A DNA stretch of 64,000 nucleotides from Brevundimonas mediterranea (lineage in GTDB: Bacteria; Pseudomonadota; Alphaproteobacteria; Caulobacterales; Caulobacteraceae), in contig NZ_JACIDA010000001.1 in NCBI RefSeq assembly GCF_014196125.1, forward strand, positions 1,302,001 to 1,366,000, given 5' to 3'. Each line of letters starts with the position of its first letter. The first letter of the stretch is position 1. The notes below the pieces were generated by a model that saw only the letters and a list, made by a program, of their open reading frames with translations, searched no databases and was not told the origin of the DNA. Made by a program: the position numbers and the translations under genes. Positions 1-8,462 of the stretch are shown here, in pieces.

Positions 1-18
1 GATGGACCGTCTGGCCAT
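1..18 (-). CDS. Possible start of a leftward gene leaving the window (partial)
   Basis: An ATG at 18-16 on the minus strand follows a GAGAGG Shine-Dalgarno-like run with six bases of spacing. It opens a frame whose first residues are MARRSI before the window ends. The divergent arrangement with the next rightward gene is what would be expected. Only six codons are visible, so no function can be given and the call is tentative. Confidence 0.3.
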
Positions 19-87
19 GTCGCGCCTCTCCAAGCGTCGCCCTAACGCGGTATAGCCGACACCGTTCACCAAGAAAGGCAATAAGCC

Positions 88-1041
88 ATGTCCCTGCTGA
101 AGGCGGCGAGCAATGCGGCGGCCAGCCTCGTTCTGATCGGCCTATCGGGCTTCGGCGTGGCCAGTCTCAGCGGGATCGGCCATCGATGGGTGGACATCCT
201 GGCCCAGTTCACCGCCCCCGTCCTGCTGGCTGCGACGGCGCTGACCCTGGCCTGCCTGGTCCTGCGCCTGTGGCCGGCCTTTGTCGTAGGCGTGCTGGCC
301 GGCCTTGTGTTGCTGGCCGCCGCCTGGCCCCAGTGGATGACGCCCCTTGGCCGCCCGCAGCCGGGCCAGCCGATAATCCGCCTGTACTCAGCCAATCTCT
401 GGGTGGACAACACCGACGTCGCCGCGATCCGCCGATCCATCGCCGCCGCCGACGCAGACATCGTCGTTCTGGTCGAGGTCGGAGATGCGCCGTCGGACCG
501 GCTCGACGAGGTTCTGGCCGGCTATCCCCATCGGGCGGTCATGGGCCGCATCGAAGACCCCAGCGGTCGCGCCCTGTCCATCGTGGCCTCGCGCTATCCG
601 ATCCAGGGCAAGCTGCCGTCGTTTCGCGATGATCTGGCGGCCATAGGCGCCGTCGTCGAAACGCCGATTGGGGCCGTCAATGTCTTCGGCGTCCACCTGA
701 CCCGCCCCTGGCCGTATCAGTATCAATGGGGCCAGATAAACCAGGTCATGGCCCTGACCGCACGACGGGAAAAGGCAGCGCCTCATCCGACCATCGTCGC
801 CGGCGATTTCAACAGCGTGTCCAGCGCCCGGATCGGCCGTCAGATCCAGTCCGACATGAACCTGTTGCCCGCGCCCGGCTTCCCCGGCACCTGGCCGAAC
901 CGCCTGCCCGCCTTCGCCGGCATCACCATCGATCAGGTCTATCGTTCGCCGGACCTGGCCCTGATCAGCCGCCGCATCGGCGAACCGACCGGGTCGGACC
1001 ACTATCCGGTCGTCACCGAATTCACGCGGGCGACGCCATAG
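88..1041 (+). CDS. Endonuclease/exonuclease/phosphatase (EEP) family membrane protein
   Basis: This 317-residue protein has about three hydrophobic segments in its first 90 residues, followed by an EEP-type hydrolase domain. The visible family motifs are the GDFNS metal-site motif near residue 240 and SDHYPV near 303, and the domain opens with a YSANLW strand. EEP enzymes are metal-dependent phosphodiesterases; membrane-anchored bacterial members of this layout are common but their substrates are mostly unknown. The 3' end overlaps the convergent CCA-transferase gene by 20 bp. The exact substrate cannot be read from sequence. Confidence 0.85.
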   Translation: MSLLKAASNAAASLVLIGLSGFGVASLSGIGHRWVDILAQFTAPVLLAATALTLACLVLRLWPAFVVGVLAGLVLLAAAWPQWMTPLGRPQPGQPIIRLYSANLWVDNTDVAAIRRSIAAADADIVVLVEVGDAPSDRLDEVLAGYPHRAVMGRIEDPSGRALSIVASRYPIQGKLPSFRDDLAAIGAVVETPIGAVNVFGVHLTRPWPYQYQWGQINQVMALTARREKAAPHPTIVAGDFNSVSSARIGRQIQSDMNLLPAPGFPGTWPNRLPAFAGITIDQVYRSPDLALISRRIGEPTGSDHYPVVTEFTRATP

Positions 1042-2227
1042 CGGCCTTCAGCCGCCCCTCGTGACCGTCCGAGGGAAAATCGTCGGCGATCCAGCCCTCT
1101 TCGAAGGCGTTCAGAACACGGCCCGTCTCCGGGCCAGGCTTCAGGCCCAGTCGGGCCAGGTCCCGCCCGCCCACCGGCATTTTCGGCGGCGTCCACCCAG
1201 CCGCCAGCCGTCGCAAGGCCGCGCCGTCGCCGCCTGCCGCCTCGGCCCGTGTCAGCCGATCCTCGAAGGCGTCGCGTCCCAGCCGATAGATGGCCGCCCG
1301 CGCCTCGACCTCGGTCATGTCGGGCGCCACGACCGGCCCCTCCGCAACAGCCGCCGCCAGCCGGTCCCGCATCCCGTTCGACAGCCGCAGGCTCCCCGCG
1401 ATCCTCACGACTGCGCCCTCATCCGCCGGCAACAGGGCTGACAGACGCAGCACGGGATCGCCTGTCAATCCGCACATCGCCTCGAACAGGTTCAGCGGCT
1501 GCGTCTCGGGCAAGACCTGGCCCAGAACGCCCGTCTCGGCCATCGCCCGCACCGTAGATCGTGGATCGCGCGCCGCCAGCAGTTTCAGCAATTCCTTGGA
1601 CACCCGTTCGGCCGACAGTTGCGCCATCCCGGCCTTCAGCGCCGCACAGGCCGCCAGCCCGGTCGCATCGGGCTCGCCCCGCCCGTACCAGGCCTGGAAC
1701 CGGAAGAAGCGCAGGATGCGCAGATAATCTTCTCGGATCCGCGTTTCGGCCTCGCCGACGAAGACGATCCGGCCCTCGGCCGCATCCGCCAGGCCGCCGC
1801 CGGTCGGGTCGAACACCGTGCCGGCCGCATCGGCGTACAGGGCGTTCAGGCGGAAGTCCCGCCGCGCCGCGTCCTCGGCCCAGTCCTCGGTGAAGGCCAC
1901 GACTGCTCGCCGCCCGTCTGTCTCAACGTCCCGGCGCAGGGTCGTGATCTCATAGGGCTTTCGCTCGGACACACCCGTGACCGTGCCATGCTCCAGCCCC
2001 GTCGGCACGGCCTTCAGCCCCGCGGCCTGCAAGGCCGCCATCGTCTCTTCGGGCCTCAATCGGGTGGCGATGTCGATGTCGTCCACCGGCTGGCCCAGCA
2101 GACTGTTCCGCACGCAGCCGCCGACGAACCGGGCGCAGTCGGGGCCGCCGGCCGCCTGCAAGGCGGCCATGACCGCCCGTGTGGCCTTGGCCTCCAGCCA
2201 GGGCTGGCCCAGCATGGACACGGTCAT
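1022..2227 (-). CDS. cca: CCA tRNA nucleotidyltransferase / poly(A) polymerase family
   Basis: The 401-residue product belongs to the class II nucleotidyltransferases that add or repair the CCA end of tRNA. The N-terminal head carries GGCVRN at residues 36-41 and the metal-binding DIDIAT at 50-55, then an ARRDF(R)xNAL motif near 140 and the EDYLRILRFFRF neck motif near 187-198. The ATG overlaps the stop of the upstream NUDIX gene (ATGA), placing it last in a three-gene operon with DUF1285 and NUDIX. The family includes poly(A) polymerases; length and motifs favour the tRNA enzyme. Confidence 0.9.
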   Translation of the reverse strand: MTVSMLGQPWLEAKATRAVMAALQAAGGPDCARFVGGCVRNSLLGQPVDDIDIATRLRPEETMAALQAAGLKAVPTGLEHGTVTGVSERKPYEITTLRRDVETDGRRAVVAFTEDWAEDAARRDFRLNALYADAAGTVFDPTGGGLADAAEGRIVFVGEAETRIREDYLRILRFFRFQAWYGRGEPDATGLAACAALKAGMAQLSAERVSKELLKLLAARDPRSTVRAMAETGVLGQVLPETQPLNLFEAMCGLTGDPVLRLSALLPADEGAVVRIAGSLRLSNGMRDRLAAAVAEGPVVAPDMTEVEARAAIYRLGRDAFEDRLTRAEAAGGDGAALRRLAAGWTPPKMPVGGRDLARLGLKPGPETGRVLNAFEEGWIADDFPSDGHEGRLKAAMASPA

Positions 2228-2886
2228 GCCGCATCCTCCTCAGCCGCGAGTTCGGGCGCCGTCTCGTCGCCGTACAGCCGGACATGCAGCGCCTTCAGGA
2301 TCCCGGCCGTCACGCCCCAGATATAGCGTTCCCCCCACGGCATGGCCCAGAACCAGCGCCGCAGTCCCTCGTCCATGTCATAGAAGTCCTGGCGGTGGTT
2401 GGCCGCATCCATCAGAAAGTCCCACGGCGTCTCGAACACCTCGGCCACTTCGGCCGGCGCCGGCGTCGTGACCGGCGCCTCGTGCAGCCAGCCGATCACG
2501 GGCGTGACCAGAAACCCGGTGCCGGTCTCATAGGCGTCGGACAGGCCCAGCACCTCGACCTTCGCCGGGTTCAGCGCCACCTCCTCGTCCGCCTCGCGCA
2601 ACGCCGCCTGGACCGCGGTTTCGCCGGGATCCAGGCGTCCGCCGGGAAAGGCGATCTGCCCTGTATGCCGCACCAGGGTGTCGGCCCGCCGCGTCAGCAG
2701 CACCGTCGCCCCCTCGGGCCGCGCCACCACCGGGATCAGCACCGCCGCCGGCCGCAACTCCCGCATCGGCCGCGCCGCCTTGGGGTTCAGGTCGAAGTCG
2801 GACCGCGCCGCCAGCCCTTCCGGACGCCAGGCTTCGACCGGGTCCAGCCGCTGGACCAGCCGGTTCCTCAAGGTCGCCAGGGTCAC
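2224..2886 (-). CDS. NUDIX hydrolase, probable CoA pyrophosphatase
   Basis: A 220-residue NUDIX protein. The Nudix box lies at residues 82-104, with FPGGR preceding it and READEEV at its end; the usual EExG glycine is replaced by alanine. The segment LLTRRADTLVRHTGQIAFPG matches the conserved region of coenzyme A diphosphatases (NudL type), which cleave CoA to phosphopantetheine and 3',5'-ADP. I chose the GTG at 2886 because it overlaps the stop of the upstream DUF1285 gene (GTGA); a longer in-frame extension upstream would run through that gene in another frame and is arginine-rich shadow. Confidence 0.85.
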   Translation of the reverse strand: MTLATLRNRLVQRLDPVEAWRPEGLAARSDFDLNPKAARPMRELRPAAVLIPVVARPEGATVLLTRRADTLVRHTGQIAFPGGRLDPGETAVQAALREADEEVALNPAKVEVLGLSDAYETGTGFLVTPVIGWLHEAPVTTPAPAEVAEVFETPWDFLMDAANHRQDFYDMDEGLRRWFWAMPWGERYIWGVTAGILKALHVRLYGDETAPELAAEEDAA

Positions 2887-3437
2887 GCCACAGCCCCCAG
2901 GGAAAACGCCCGCCCGCCGGACCGCACCACCAGCCGACCATCGACCTCCTCGGCCATCTCGACCAGTTCGTAAAACACGGAGCGCGTGATCCGCGCCCAC
3001 AGGTCGCGGCGCACATGCACGCGCGGCGCCGGCTCGCCCGTCTCCGGATCGGTCTCCACCACAATCGCGTCGGTCTCGCCCGCGCGCGTTTCGTCGCCGA
3101 CGTCGGTGGTGAAGATCAGGTCGTCGCCGTCCCGCCGCACCGCCACGGCCCGAAACGGCAGATCCTCGACCGTGATCTTCAGCTTCTCGACCGGCGTGAC
3201 CAGATGATAGCCGTCCGGGTCCTTGCGCAGCACGGTCGAGAACAGCCGCACCAGCGCCTCGCGGCCGATGGGCGATCCCTCGTGCATCCAGACGCCGTCG
3301 CGTCGGATGACGATGTCGATCTCGCCGCAGTATTCGGGGTTCCACAGGTGGACCGGCGGCAGGCCCCGCCCGGGCGCCTGTTTCGCCGCCTCGACGATCG
3401 CTTTCAGTCCCGGCTTCTGGTCATCCATGTGCGTCAT
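2883..3437 (-). CDS. DUF1285 family protein
   Basis: The protein has about 184 residues from the ATG at 3437; a second ATG three codons later (3428) is equally possible. It matches the conserved proteobacterial DUF1285 family, with the characteristic PPVHLWNPEYCGEIDIVI and WxxEGSPIGR-like segments near the N terminus. No catalytic motif is recognisable and the family has no settled function. It is the first gene of an operon with the NUDIX hydrolase and CCA transferase, each joined by 4-bp overlaps. Translation further upstream of 3437 is in frame but not family-like. Confidence 0.75.
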   Translation of the reverse strand: MTHMDDQKPGLKAIVEAAKQAPGRGLPPVHLWNPEYCGEIDIVIRRDGVWMHEGSPIGREALVRLFSTVLRKDPDGYHLVTPVEKLKITVEDLPFRAVAVRRDGDDLIFTTDVGDETRAGETDAIVVETDPETGEPAPRVHVRRDLWARITRSVFYELVEMAEEVDGRLVVRSGGRAFSLGAVA

Positions 3438-3478
3438 ATCGGACCATGACTTAGGCCCCGCCAAGGCCCCGCGAAAGA

Positions 3479-3976
3479 TCAGCCGATGCGAACAGGCCCA
3501 GAGACGGTCTCGACGCCCGTCGCCAGCCACAGCACTCGACGACGATCCACCGGCCCCGGCATCTCGGCTTCGGGCGCGCCGACGAAGCCGAACCGTTCGA
3601 AATAGGCCCGGTCGCCCACCAGCAGCACGCCGCCGACCGCCAGGGTCCGCGCTCGGTCCAAACAGGCCTGCACTAGTTCGGCGCCCAGGCCGTCGCTGCG
3701 ACTGGCGGCGTCCACGGCGATGGGGCCCAGGAACAGACCCGGCGTCTCACCGATCAAGACCGGCCACAGCCGTACCGAACCGACGATGCGGCCGTCCCGG
3801 CGCACGACGAATCCGGCCGCTGGGCGCGAACCCTCGCGCAGTCGCTCCGCCGTCTTGGCGAAACGACCCGGCCCGAAGGCGGCCAGAACCAGGGCCTCCA
3901 CGCCGTCGGCGTCGGCCGGGATCTCGGCGTCGATACGGCCGGCGACAGCGGCCGTCTGGGCAAGGGCGTGCGACAT
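3479..3976 (-). CDS. GNAT-family N-acetyltransferase
   Basis: A 165-residue protein with the GNAT layout: a strand pair around GSVRLWPV, then LGPIAVDAASRSDGLGAELV, where the acetyl-CoA-binding R/Q-x-x-G-x-G/A turn falls at SDGLGA, and YFERFGF near the C terminus. This pattern resembles the YhbS-like predicted acetyltransferases. The start at 3976 is preceded by CTGGAG; an in-frame ATG nine codons earlier lacks a better site. The substrate is unknown. Confidence 0.8.
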   Translation of the reverse strand: MSHALAQTAAVAGRIDAEIPADADGVEALVLAAFGPGRFAKTAERLREGSRPAAGFVVRRDGRIVGSVRLWPVLIGETPGLFLGPIAVDAASRSDGLGAELVQACLDRARTLAVGGVLLVGDRAYFERFGFVGAPEAEMPGPVDRRRVLWLATGVETVSGPVRIG

Positions 3977-4015
3977 GGGCGCTCCAGAAAGAGGCGCGCG
4001 CACCTAGAACCAAAG

Positions 4016-4036
4016 CTGCGCCAAATCAAGGCGCAG
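4016..4036 (-). terminator. Weak hairpin downstream of the enoyl-CoA hydratase gene
   Basis: A perfect 7-bp inverted repeat (CTGCGCC / GGCGCAG) with a 7-nt loop lies just after the leftward enoyl-CoA hydratase gene. On the minus strand it is followed by CTTTGG rather than a strong T tract, so termination is only plausible. Confidence 0.35.
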
Positions 4037-4052
4037 TCTTGTGACGTTGGCG

Positions 4053-4826
4053 TCAGCCCAGCTTGGAAAAGTCTGGCGCCCGCTTCTGGGTGAAGGCCAT
4101 AAAGGCTTCCATGGCCTCCGGGCTCTTCATCTGCGAACCGAAAGCTTCGCCCTCGCGCTGCATCAGCGCCCACAGGCCCTCGGCGTCGCGCATCAGCCGT
4201 TTGGTCTTGCGGAGGGAGTTGGGCGCGCGGGCCGCGACACGGGCTGCAAGGTCCGCCGCAGTCCCCTCGACCTGATCGGCCGGAACCGCCCGGTTCGCCA
4301 GGCCCCAGGCCACGGCCGTCTTGCCGTCCAGCGGCTCGCCCAGGGCGAACATCTCGAACGCCCGTTGATGGCCGATCACGGCCGGCAGCAACAGGCTGGA
4401 CGCCGCCTCGGGCGCCAGGGCCAGGTTGACGAAGGGCACGGACAGCAGGGCGTCCTCCGCCACCACCACCAGATCGCAATGCAGCAGCATGGTCAGGCCG
4501 ATGCCGACCGCCCGCCCCTTCACCGCCGCCACCAGCGGCTTGTCGAGATCGGCCAACGCCTTCAGGAAGCGGAACACCGACATGTCGAACGGCTTTTCGG
4601 TCTGCGACCCGATGGCGATGAAATCGCCGATGTCGTTGCCGGCTGAGAAGCTGTCGCCTTCGGCGCGCAGCAGCAGCACCCGCACTGCGTCGTCGGTGCG
4701 CGCCTGTTCGACCGCTTCAGACAGGGCCGAATACATGGCCTGGGTGATGGCGTTCTTCTTGTCGGCCCGGTCCAGCGTCAGGGTCAGGACGCCGTCGGCC
4801 AGTTGGGTGCGGATATGTTCGCTCAC
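4053..4826 (-). CDS. Enoyl-CoA hydratase/isomerase family protein
   Basis: A 257-residue crotonase-fold protein. FSAGNDIGDF and the oxyanion-hole segment KGRAVGIGLT are clear. The two glutamates of classical enoyl-CoA hydratase are not present at their usual positions; instead the sequence reads NLALAPEAASS, a pattern typical of delta3-delta2 enoyl-CoA isomerases with a PEAxS glutamate. It may therefore be an isomerase in unsaturated fatty-acid oxidation rather than a hydratase (inference). The GTG start has GAGGAAAC upstream and overlaps the stop of the MBL gene (GTGA), so the two are co-translated. Confidence 0.85.
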   Translation of the reverse strand: MSEHIRTQLADGVLTLTLDRADKKNAITQAMYSALSEAVEQARTDDAVRVLLLRAEGDSFSAGNDIGDFIAIGSQTEKPFDMSVFRFLKALADLDKPLVAAVKGRAVGIGLTMLLHCDLVVVAEDALLSVPFVNLALAPEAASSLLLPAVIGHQRAFEMFALGEPLDGKTAVAWGLANRAVPADQVEGTAADLAARVAARAPNSLRKTKRLMRDAEGLWALMQREGEAFGSQMKSPEAMEAFMAFTQKRAPDFSKLG

Positions 4827-5917
4827 GTCGTTTCCTCGTCCCGTTTGACGGCTGTCCACCAGTCGACGCCGTTCTCGTCTCGCGTCCGCTGGGCGCGGCC
4901 GCGTCTTTCCAGATAGTTCAGGTGCGCCTGGGCCTCGCCCGTGGCCATGCCCAGCACCCCGTCTCCGACCGCCCGACCGAACACGGCCGGGAAGCCGTCG
5001 ATCACCCTAGACGGTTGACGCAACGTCCGCTCAAGCCGTTTCAGCGCGACTTCATGCCCGCGTTTCAGCGCGTCCAGCCTGGCGTGAACACCGTGGAAGG
5101 GTTCGCCGTGCGCCGGCAGAACGAATGCGCCCTCAGGCAGCAGGTCCCGCAGCTTCTCCAAGGAGTCCATCCAGTCGCCCAAAGGATCGGCTTCAGGCTC
5201 GGTCGGCCAGACCGAGATATTGGATGAAATCCGGGGCAGGATCTGGTCTCCGGCGATGAAGACATCATCTGATCGTCGCCAAAGGCAGACATGTTCGGGG
5301 CTATGGCCGGACCCGACCACCACCGTCCAGTCGTCGCCGTCGATCTGGATCACATCCTCATCCGACAGCCGCAGATAGCTGCGCGGCATCGGCGACACCC
5401 CCTTGGCGAAACCGCCATAGTCCGCGCGCCAGCGATCGATCTGAGCCTCGCTCCAGCCCGCAGCGCGATAATAGCGTTCACCGTCTTCGGGCGCATCGCC
5501 GCCCTCGGCCATCAACATCCGGGCGGTGACATATTCCAGCCGCGACATCAGCAGGGGCGCGCCGCTGCGCGCGCACAGCCAACCCGCCAGGCCGATGTGG
5601 TCGGGGTGCATGTGGGTGCAGATCAGCCGGTGGATCGAGCGCGCTTCCAAAGGTCCGGCCAGCGCCTCCTCCCACGCCGCCACGGCGTCCGGCGTCCGCA
5701 GTCCCGTATCGACGACCGTCCAGCCGTCGCCGTCACGCAGGACATAGACGTTCACATGGTTCAGCTGAAACGGCAGGGCGAACCGCAACCAGAACACCCC
5801 GCGCGCGACCTCGACCGCCACGCCGGGCACGGGCGCATCGGGCATGGGATAGGTCAGGCCTCGCACCTCCATCCCCTGGTTCAGGGCCGCTGCATCGTCC
5901 GCCAAGTGCGTCTCCAA
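4823..5917 (-). CDS. MBL-fold metallo-hydrolase
   Basis: The 364-residue protein has a metallo-beta-lactamase fold. The zinc motif is THMHPDHIG (HxHxDH), with further ligands probably in GSGHSPEHV, GDQI and PAHGEPFHG. The C-terminal third is helical and resembles the winged-helix extension seen in LACTB2-like hydrolases. Its coupling by GTGA overlap to an enoyl-CoA hydratase/isomerase gene suggests a role with acyl or thioester substrates, but that is inference. ATG 5917 gives a short non-conserved N terminus; a start at 5872 is possible. Confidence 0.85.
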   Translation of the reverse strand: METHLADDAAALNQGMEVRGLTYPMPDAPVPGVAVEVARGVFWLRFALPFQLNHVNVYVLRDGDGWTVVDTGLRTPDAVAAWEEALAGPLEARSIHRLICTHMHPDHIGLAGWLCARSGAPLLMSRLEYVTARMLMAEGGDAPEDGERYYRAAGWSEAQIDRWRADYGGFAKGVSPMPRSYLRLSDEDVIQIDGDDWTVVVGSGHSPEHVCLWRRSDDVFIAGDQILPRISSNISVWPTEPEADPLGDWMDSLEKLRDLLPEGAFVLPAHGEPFHGVHARLDALKRGHEVALKRLERTLRQPSRVIDGFPAVFGRAVGDGVLGMATGEAQAHLNYLERRGRAQRTRDENGVDWWTAVKRDEETT

Positions 5918-6028
5918 TAAAAACGATCAAACCTTAGTCAGGTCTTGCCCACGCCGTCCACAGCCGCCTTGACCCCGCCCGATTAGACCGCCACGAAGCC
6001 TTCAGCCGTTCCCAACCGAAGGTGTTCC

Positions 6029-6961
6029 ATGAAAGCCCGCATCGCCGCCGCCCTCGCGGCGCTCCTGTTCAGCGCCATATCGGTCGCTCCCGCCTTCGCG
6101 CAACAGGAGCGCGGCCCCGACAACCAGCCTGCCACCGTTCAAAGCTCCTCGCGCGCCTCGGCCTCGCGTCAACGCCGCGAACGCCGCCCCCCCGCCCCGA
6201 CGGCCGAGCAGATCCAGGCTGCCGCGCAGGAACAGGCCACCCTGGCCAACACCGGATGCCAGGTCAGCGAATCCAAGCTTCTCGGCCAGACGACCGCCAA
6301 CACCACAGTTTATGAAGTCGCCTGCGCCGCCGGTCCGGGCTTCATCATCGAAGCCAAGACCCCGCCCGAGGCGGCCAGCTGCATCCTGCTGGCCCATTCG
6401 GCCGAAACCCTGCGTGCGCGTGACCCGGCCGCCGACCCTGGTCCCCAGTGCACGATCGCCGCTAACACCGACACGCAGAAATTCCTTCGCGAGTACGCCG
6501 TCCAGGCAGGCGTCGCCTGCACGGTCGATCAGGTCAAGGTTCTGGGCAAGGCCAACGACGGCGGCGTCATGTACGAAGCCGGCTGCTCCGACGGCGCCGG
6601 CTTCTGGCTCAAGCAACTGAACGATGCCTGGACCAAGACCCCCTGCATCCAGGTGCTGGCTGAAAATGGAACCTGCGCCTTCACCACCACGGCTGAGAAC
6701 GCCGCTTTGGTGAAGTCCTATTTCGCAGGCTCTGAGGCCGCGTCCTGCGACGTGACCGAGGCTCGTCTGATGGGCCGCAACGCCAACGGCGTCTTCTATG
6801 AAGCCAAATGCGCCGCCGGCGACGGCGTCATCGCCCGTCTGAACACCGAGACCGTTGTGCAGCAGGTCTATCCCTGCGCCACCGCCCAGCAGATCGGCGG
6901 CGGCTGCAAGCTGACGCCGGCTCCGACCACCGCCCCGGCGCCCGCCGGCGGCCGTCCGTAG
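6029..6961 (+). CDS. Secreted cysteine-rich triple-repeat protein, unknown function
   Basis: A 310-residue protein with a clear signal peptide (cleavage near APAFA-QQ, residue 25). After a basic, low-complexity linker it holds three copies of one unit, starting near residues 77, 164 and 240. Each unit contains four cysteines (77/99/118/141; 164/186/206/216; 240/261/283/293) and the shared pattern C-x-V/T-x(5)-LG/MG ... VYE/MYE/FYE-A-x-C followed by a G-x-G/D-G-F/V segment. The tail is Pro/Ala-rich. The even cysteine count suggests disulfides in the periplasm or outside the cell. I do not recognise a named family. Confidence 0.85.
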   Translation: MKARIAAALAALLFSAISVAPAFAQQERGPDNQPATVQSSSRASASRQRRERRPPAPTAEQIQAAAQEQATLANTGCQVSESKLLGQTTANTTVYEVACAAGPGFIIEAKTPPEAASCILLAHSAETLRARDPAADPGPQCTIAANTDTQKFLREYAVQAGVACTVDQVKVLGKANDGGVMYEAGCSDGAGFWLKQLNDAWTKTPCIQVLAENGTCAFTTTAENAALVKSYFAGSEAASCDVTEARLMGRNANGVFYEAKCAAGDGVIARLNTETVVQQVYPCATAQQIGGGCKLTPAPTTAPAPAGGRP

Positions 6962-6983
6962 CGACCACTGCGGAACCGACGAA

Positions 6984-7018
6984 GGGCCGTCGGAGCGATC
7001 CGGCGGCCCTTTTGTTTT
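6984..7018 (+). terminator. Rho-independent terminator
   Basis: A GGGCCG... ...CGGCCC stem with an inner GGA/TCC pairing is followed by TTTTGTTTT. It closes the transcript of the secreted repeat protein. Confidence 0.75.
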
Positions 7019-7064
7019 GCGCGGCCTCTTTTCCGAAACCGTGACGCGCCCTACCGTCGCCGTC

Positions 7065-7862
7065 ATGCGCATCGCCACCTGGAACGTGAACTCGGTCAAC
7101 GCCCGCCTGCCCACCGTGCTGGCCTGGCTGGAGCAGGCCGCCCCCGACGTCGCCTGTTTCCAGGAGATCAAATGCGTGGACGAGAAATTCCCCCGCGAGG
7201 CCTTCGAGAGCCTGGGCTACAACGTCGAGACCCACGGCCAGAAGAGCTACAACGGCGTAGCCATGCTGTCGAAATACCCGCTGTCGGACATTCGGCGCGG
7301 CCTGCCTGGCGACGAGACCGACGAACAGGCCCGCTATCTGGAAGCCATGATCGAGGCGCCCCGGCCGCTCCGGGTGGCGTCCATCTATCTGCCCAACGGC
7401 AATCCGATCGGGACCGAGAAGTTCGACTACAAGCTGGCCTGGTTCGAGCGGCTGAACCGCCACGCCCGCGACCTGCTGGCCTTCGAGGAGCCGCTGGCCC
7501 TGTGCGGCGACTATAACGTGATCCCTGAGGCTGAAGACGCCAAGAACCCGGCCGCCTGGACCGAGGACGCCCTGTTCCAGCCGCAGAGCCGTCAGGCGTT
7601 TCGCGCGCTTAAGAACCTGGGCCTGGCCGACGCGCACGAGGTCGGCGGCGAACCCGCCGGGACCTACAGCTTCTGGGACTATCAGGCCGGCGCCTGGCAG
7701 AGGAACCACGGCATCCGCATCGACTTCGCCCTGCTGTCGCCCCAGGCGGCGGACCGTCTGCGCGGGATCGAGACCCATCGCGACGCGCGCGACATGGACA
7801 AGCCCAGCGACCATGTGCCGGTGGTGGTCGATATCGACCTGTCGGCCGGGACGGAGGCCTGA
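7065..7862 (+). CDS. xth: Exodeoxyribonuclease III
   Basis: A 265-residue EEP-family enzyme matching exonuclease III/AP endonuclease of base-excision repair. Motifs in order are ATWNVNSVNAR (residues 4-14), FQEIKC (metal-binding Glu, about 34), SIYLPNGN, GDYNV near 148 and SDHVPV near 252 (catalytic His). Length is normal for the family. The ATG at 7065 begins exactly at the conserved MRIATWN; the frame upstream of it overlaps the preceding terminator. It is followed four bases later by a small membrane-anchored gene. Confidence 0.93.
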   Translation: MRIATWNVNSVNARLPTVLAWLEQAAPDVACFQEIKCVDEKFPREAFESLGYNVETHGQKSYNGVAMLSKYPLSDIRRGLPGDETDEQARYLEAMIEAPRPLRVASIYLPNGNPIGTEKFDYKLAWFERLNRHARDLLAFEEPLALCGDYNVIPEAEDAKNPAAWTEDALFQPQSRQAFRALKNLGLADAHEVGGEPAGTYSFWDYQAGAWQRNHGIRIDFALLSPQAADRLRGIETHRDARDMDKPSDHVPVVVDIDLSAGTEA

Positions 7863-7865
7863 GCC

Positions 7866-8381
7866 ATGGCGGAGGTCGTGCGGGTGATCCTGCTGATCGC
7901 CTTGGCGGCGGCCCTGCTGACGACCCTGGCTCTAGCCCTGTCCTGGTGGATGGAGCCGCCCCGCCGCATCCGCCGCGCCCTTCTGAAGGCCCTGGGCGTC
8001 CCGCCTGAGGTCGAGGCCGTTTCGCCCCGCGAAGGCCGGGCCTGCGCGCTGAATTTCGACATCGAACAGGTGGTAGTTCTGTGGGCCAACGGCGCCCACG
8101 GCCTGGCCTACGCCTTCGAGGAGGTCGAGGGCGGCGAGATCATCGTCGACGGCCATGTGGTCGCCCGCATCCGCCGCAGCGAGGCGCGCAAGGCGCTGGA
8201 CGTGCTGGCGCCCGACGCCGAACAGGTGGTGCTGCGGCTGATGTTCGCAGACGCCCGCCATCCCGAGTTCGAACTGGCCCTGTGGGACGCCGCGCTCGCG
8301 GGCGAAACCGGCTCGCCGGGCGAGGCCCTGCGGCTGGGCCGGCGGTGGCTGTCGCACCTGGAAGCCCTGTTGAAGAGCTGA
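7866..8381 (+). CDS. Hypothetical membrane-anchored protein
   Basis: A 171-residue protein with one N-terminal membrane segment (about residues 5-27) followed by a basic stretch (PPRRIRRA), consistent with a cytoplasmic soluble part. The rest is a mixed alpha/beta domain with no motif I recognise. It starts four bases after the exonuclease III stop codon, so the two are probably co-transcribed, but no link in function is evident. Confidence 0.65.
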   Translation: MAEVVRVILLIALAAALLTTLALALSWWMEPPRRIRRALLKALGVPPEVEAVSPREGRACALNFDIEQVVVLWANGAHGLAYAFEEVEGGEIIVDGHVVARIRRSEARKALDVLAPDAEQVVLRLMFADARHPEFELALWDAALAGETGSPGEALRLGRRWLSHLEALLKS

Positions 8382-8462
8382 CCGCCCCCCTTCCGATTGG
8401 GCGGCGAGAGGTCTAGAACCCCCGCTCATTCCTATCGACACGCCTTTTTACGGGAGGCCGCC

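Noticed and set aside
66..461. Leftward 131-codon open frame at the left edge
   Set aside because: It lies wholly antisense to the EEP gene, is Arg/Ala-rich and has no domain or ribosome site; this is typical of GC-rich shadows.
2224..3345. A 373-residue version of the NUDIX protein
   Set aside because: Its first 150 residues are arginine/glycine-rich and read through the DUF1285 gene in another frame. The GTG at 2886 with a 4-bp overlap is a better start.
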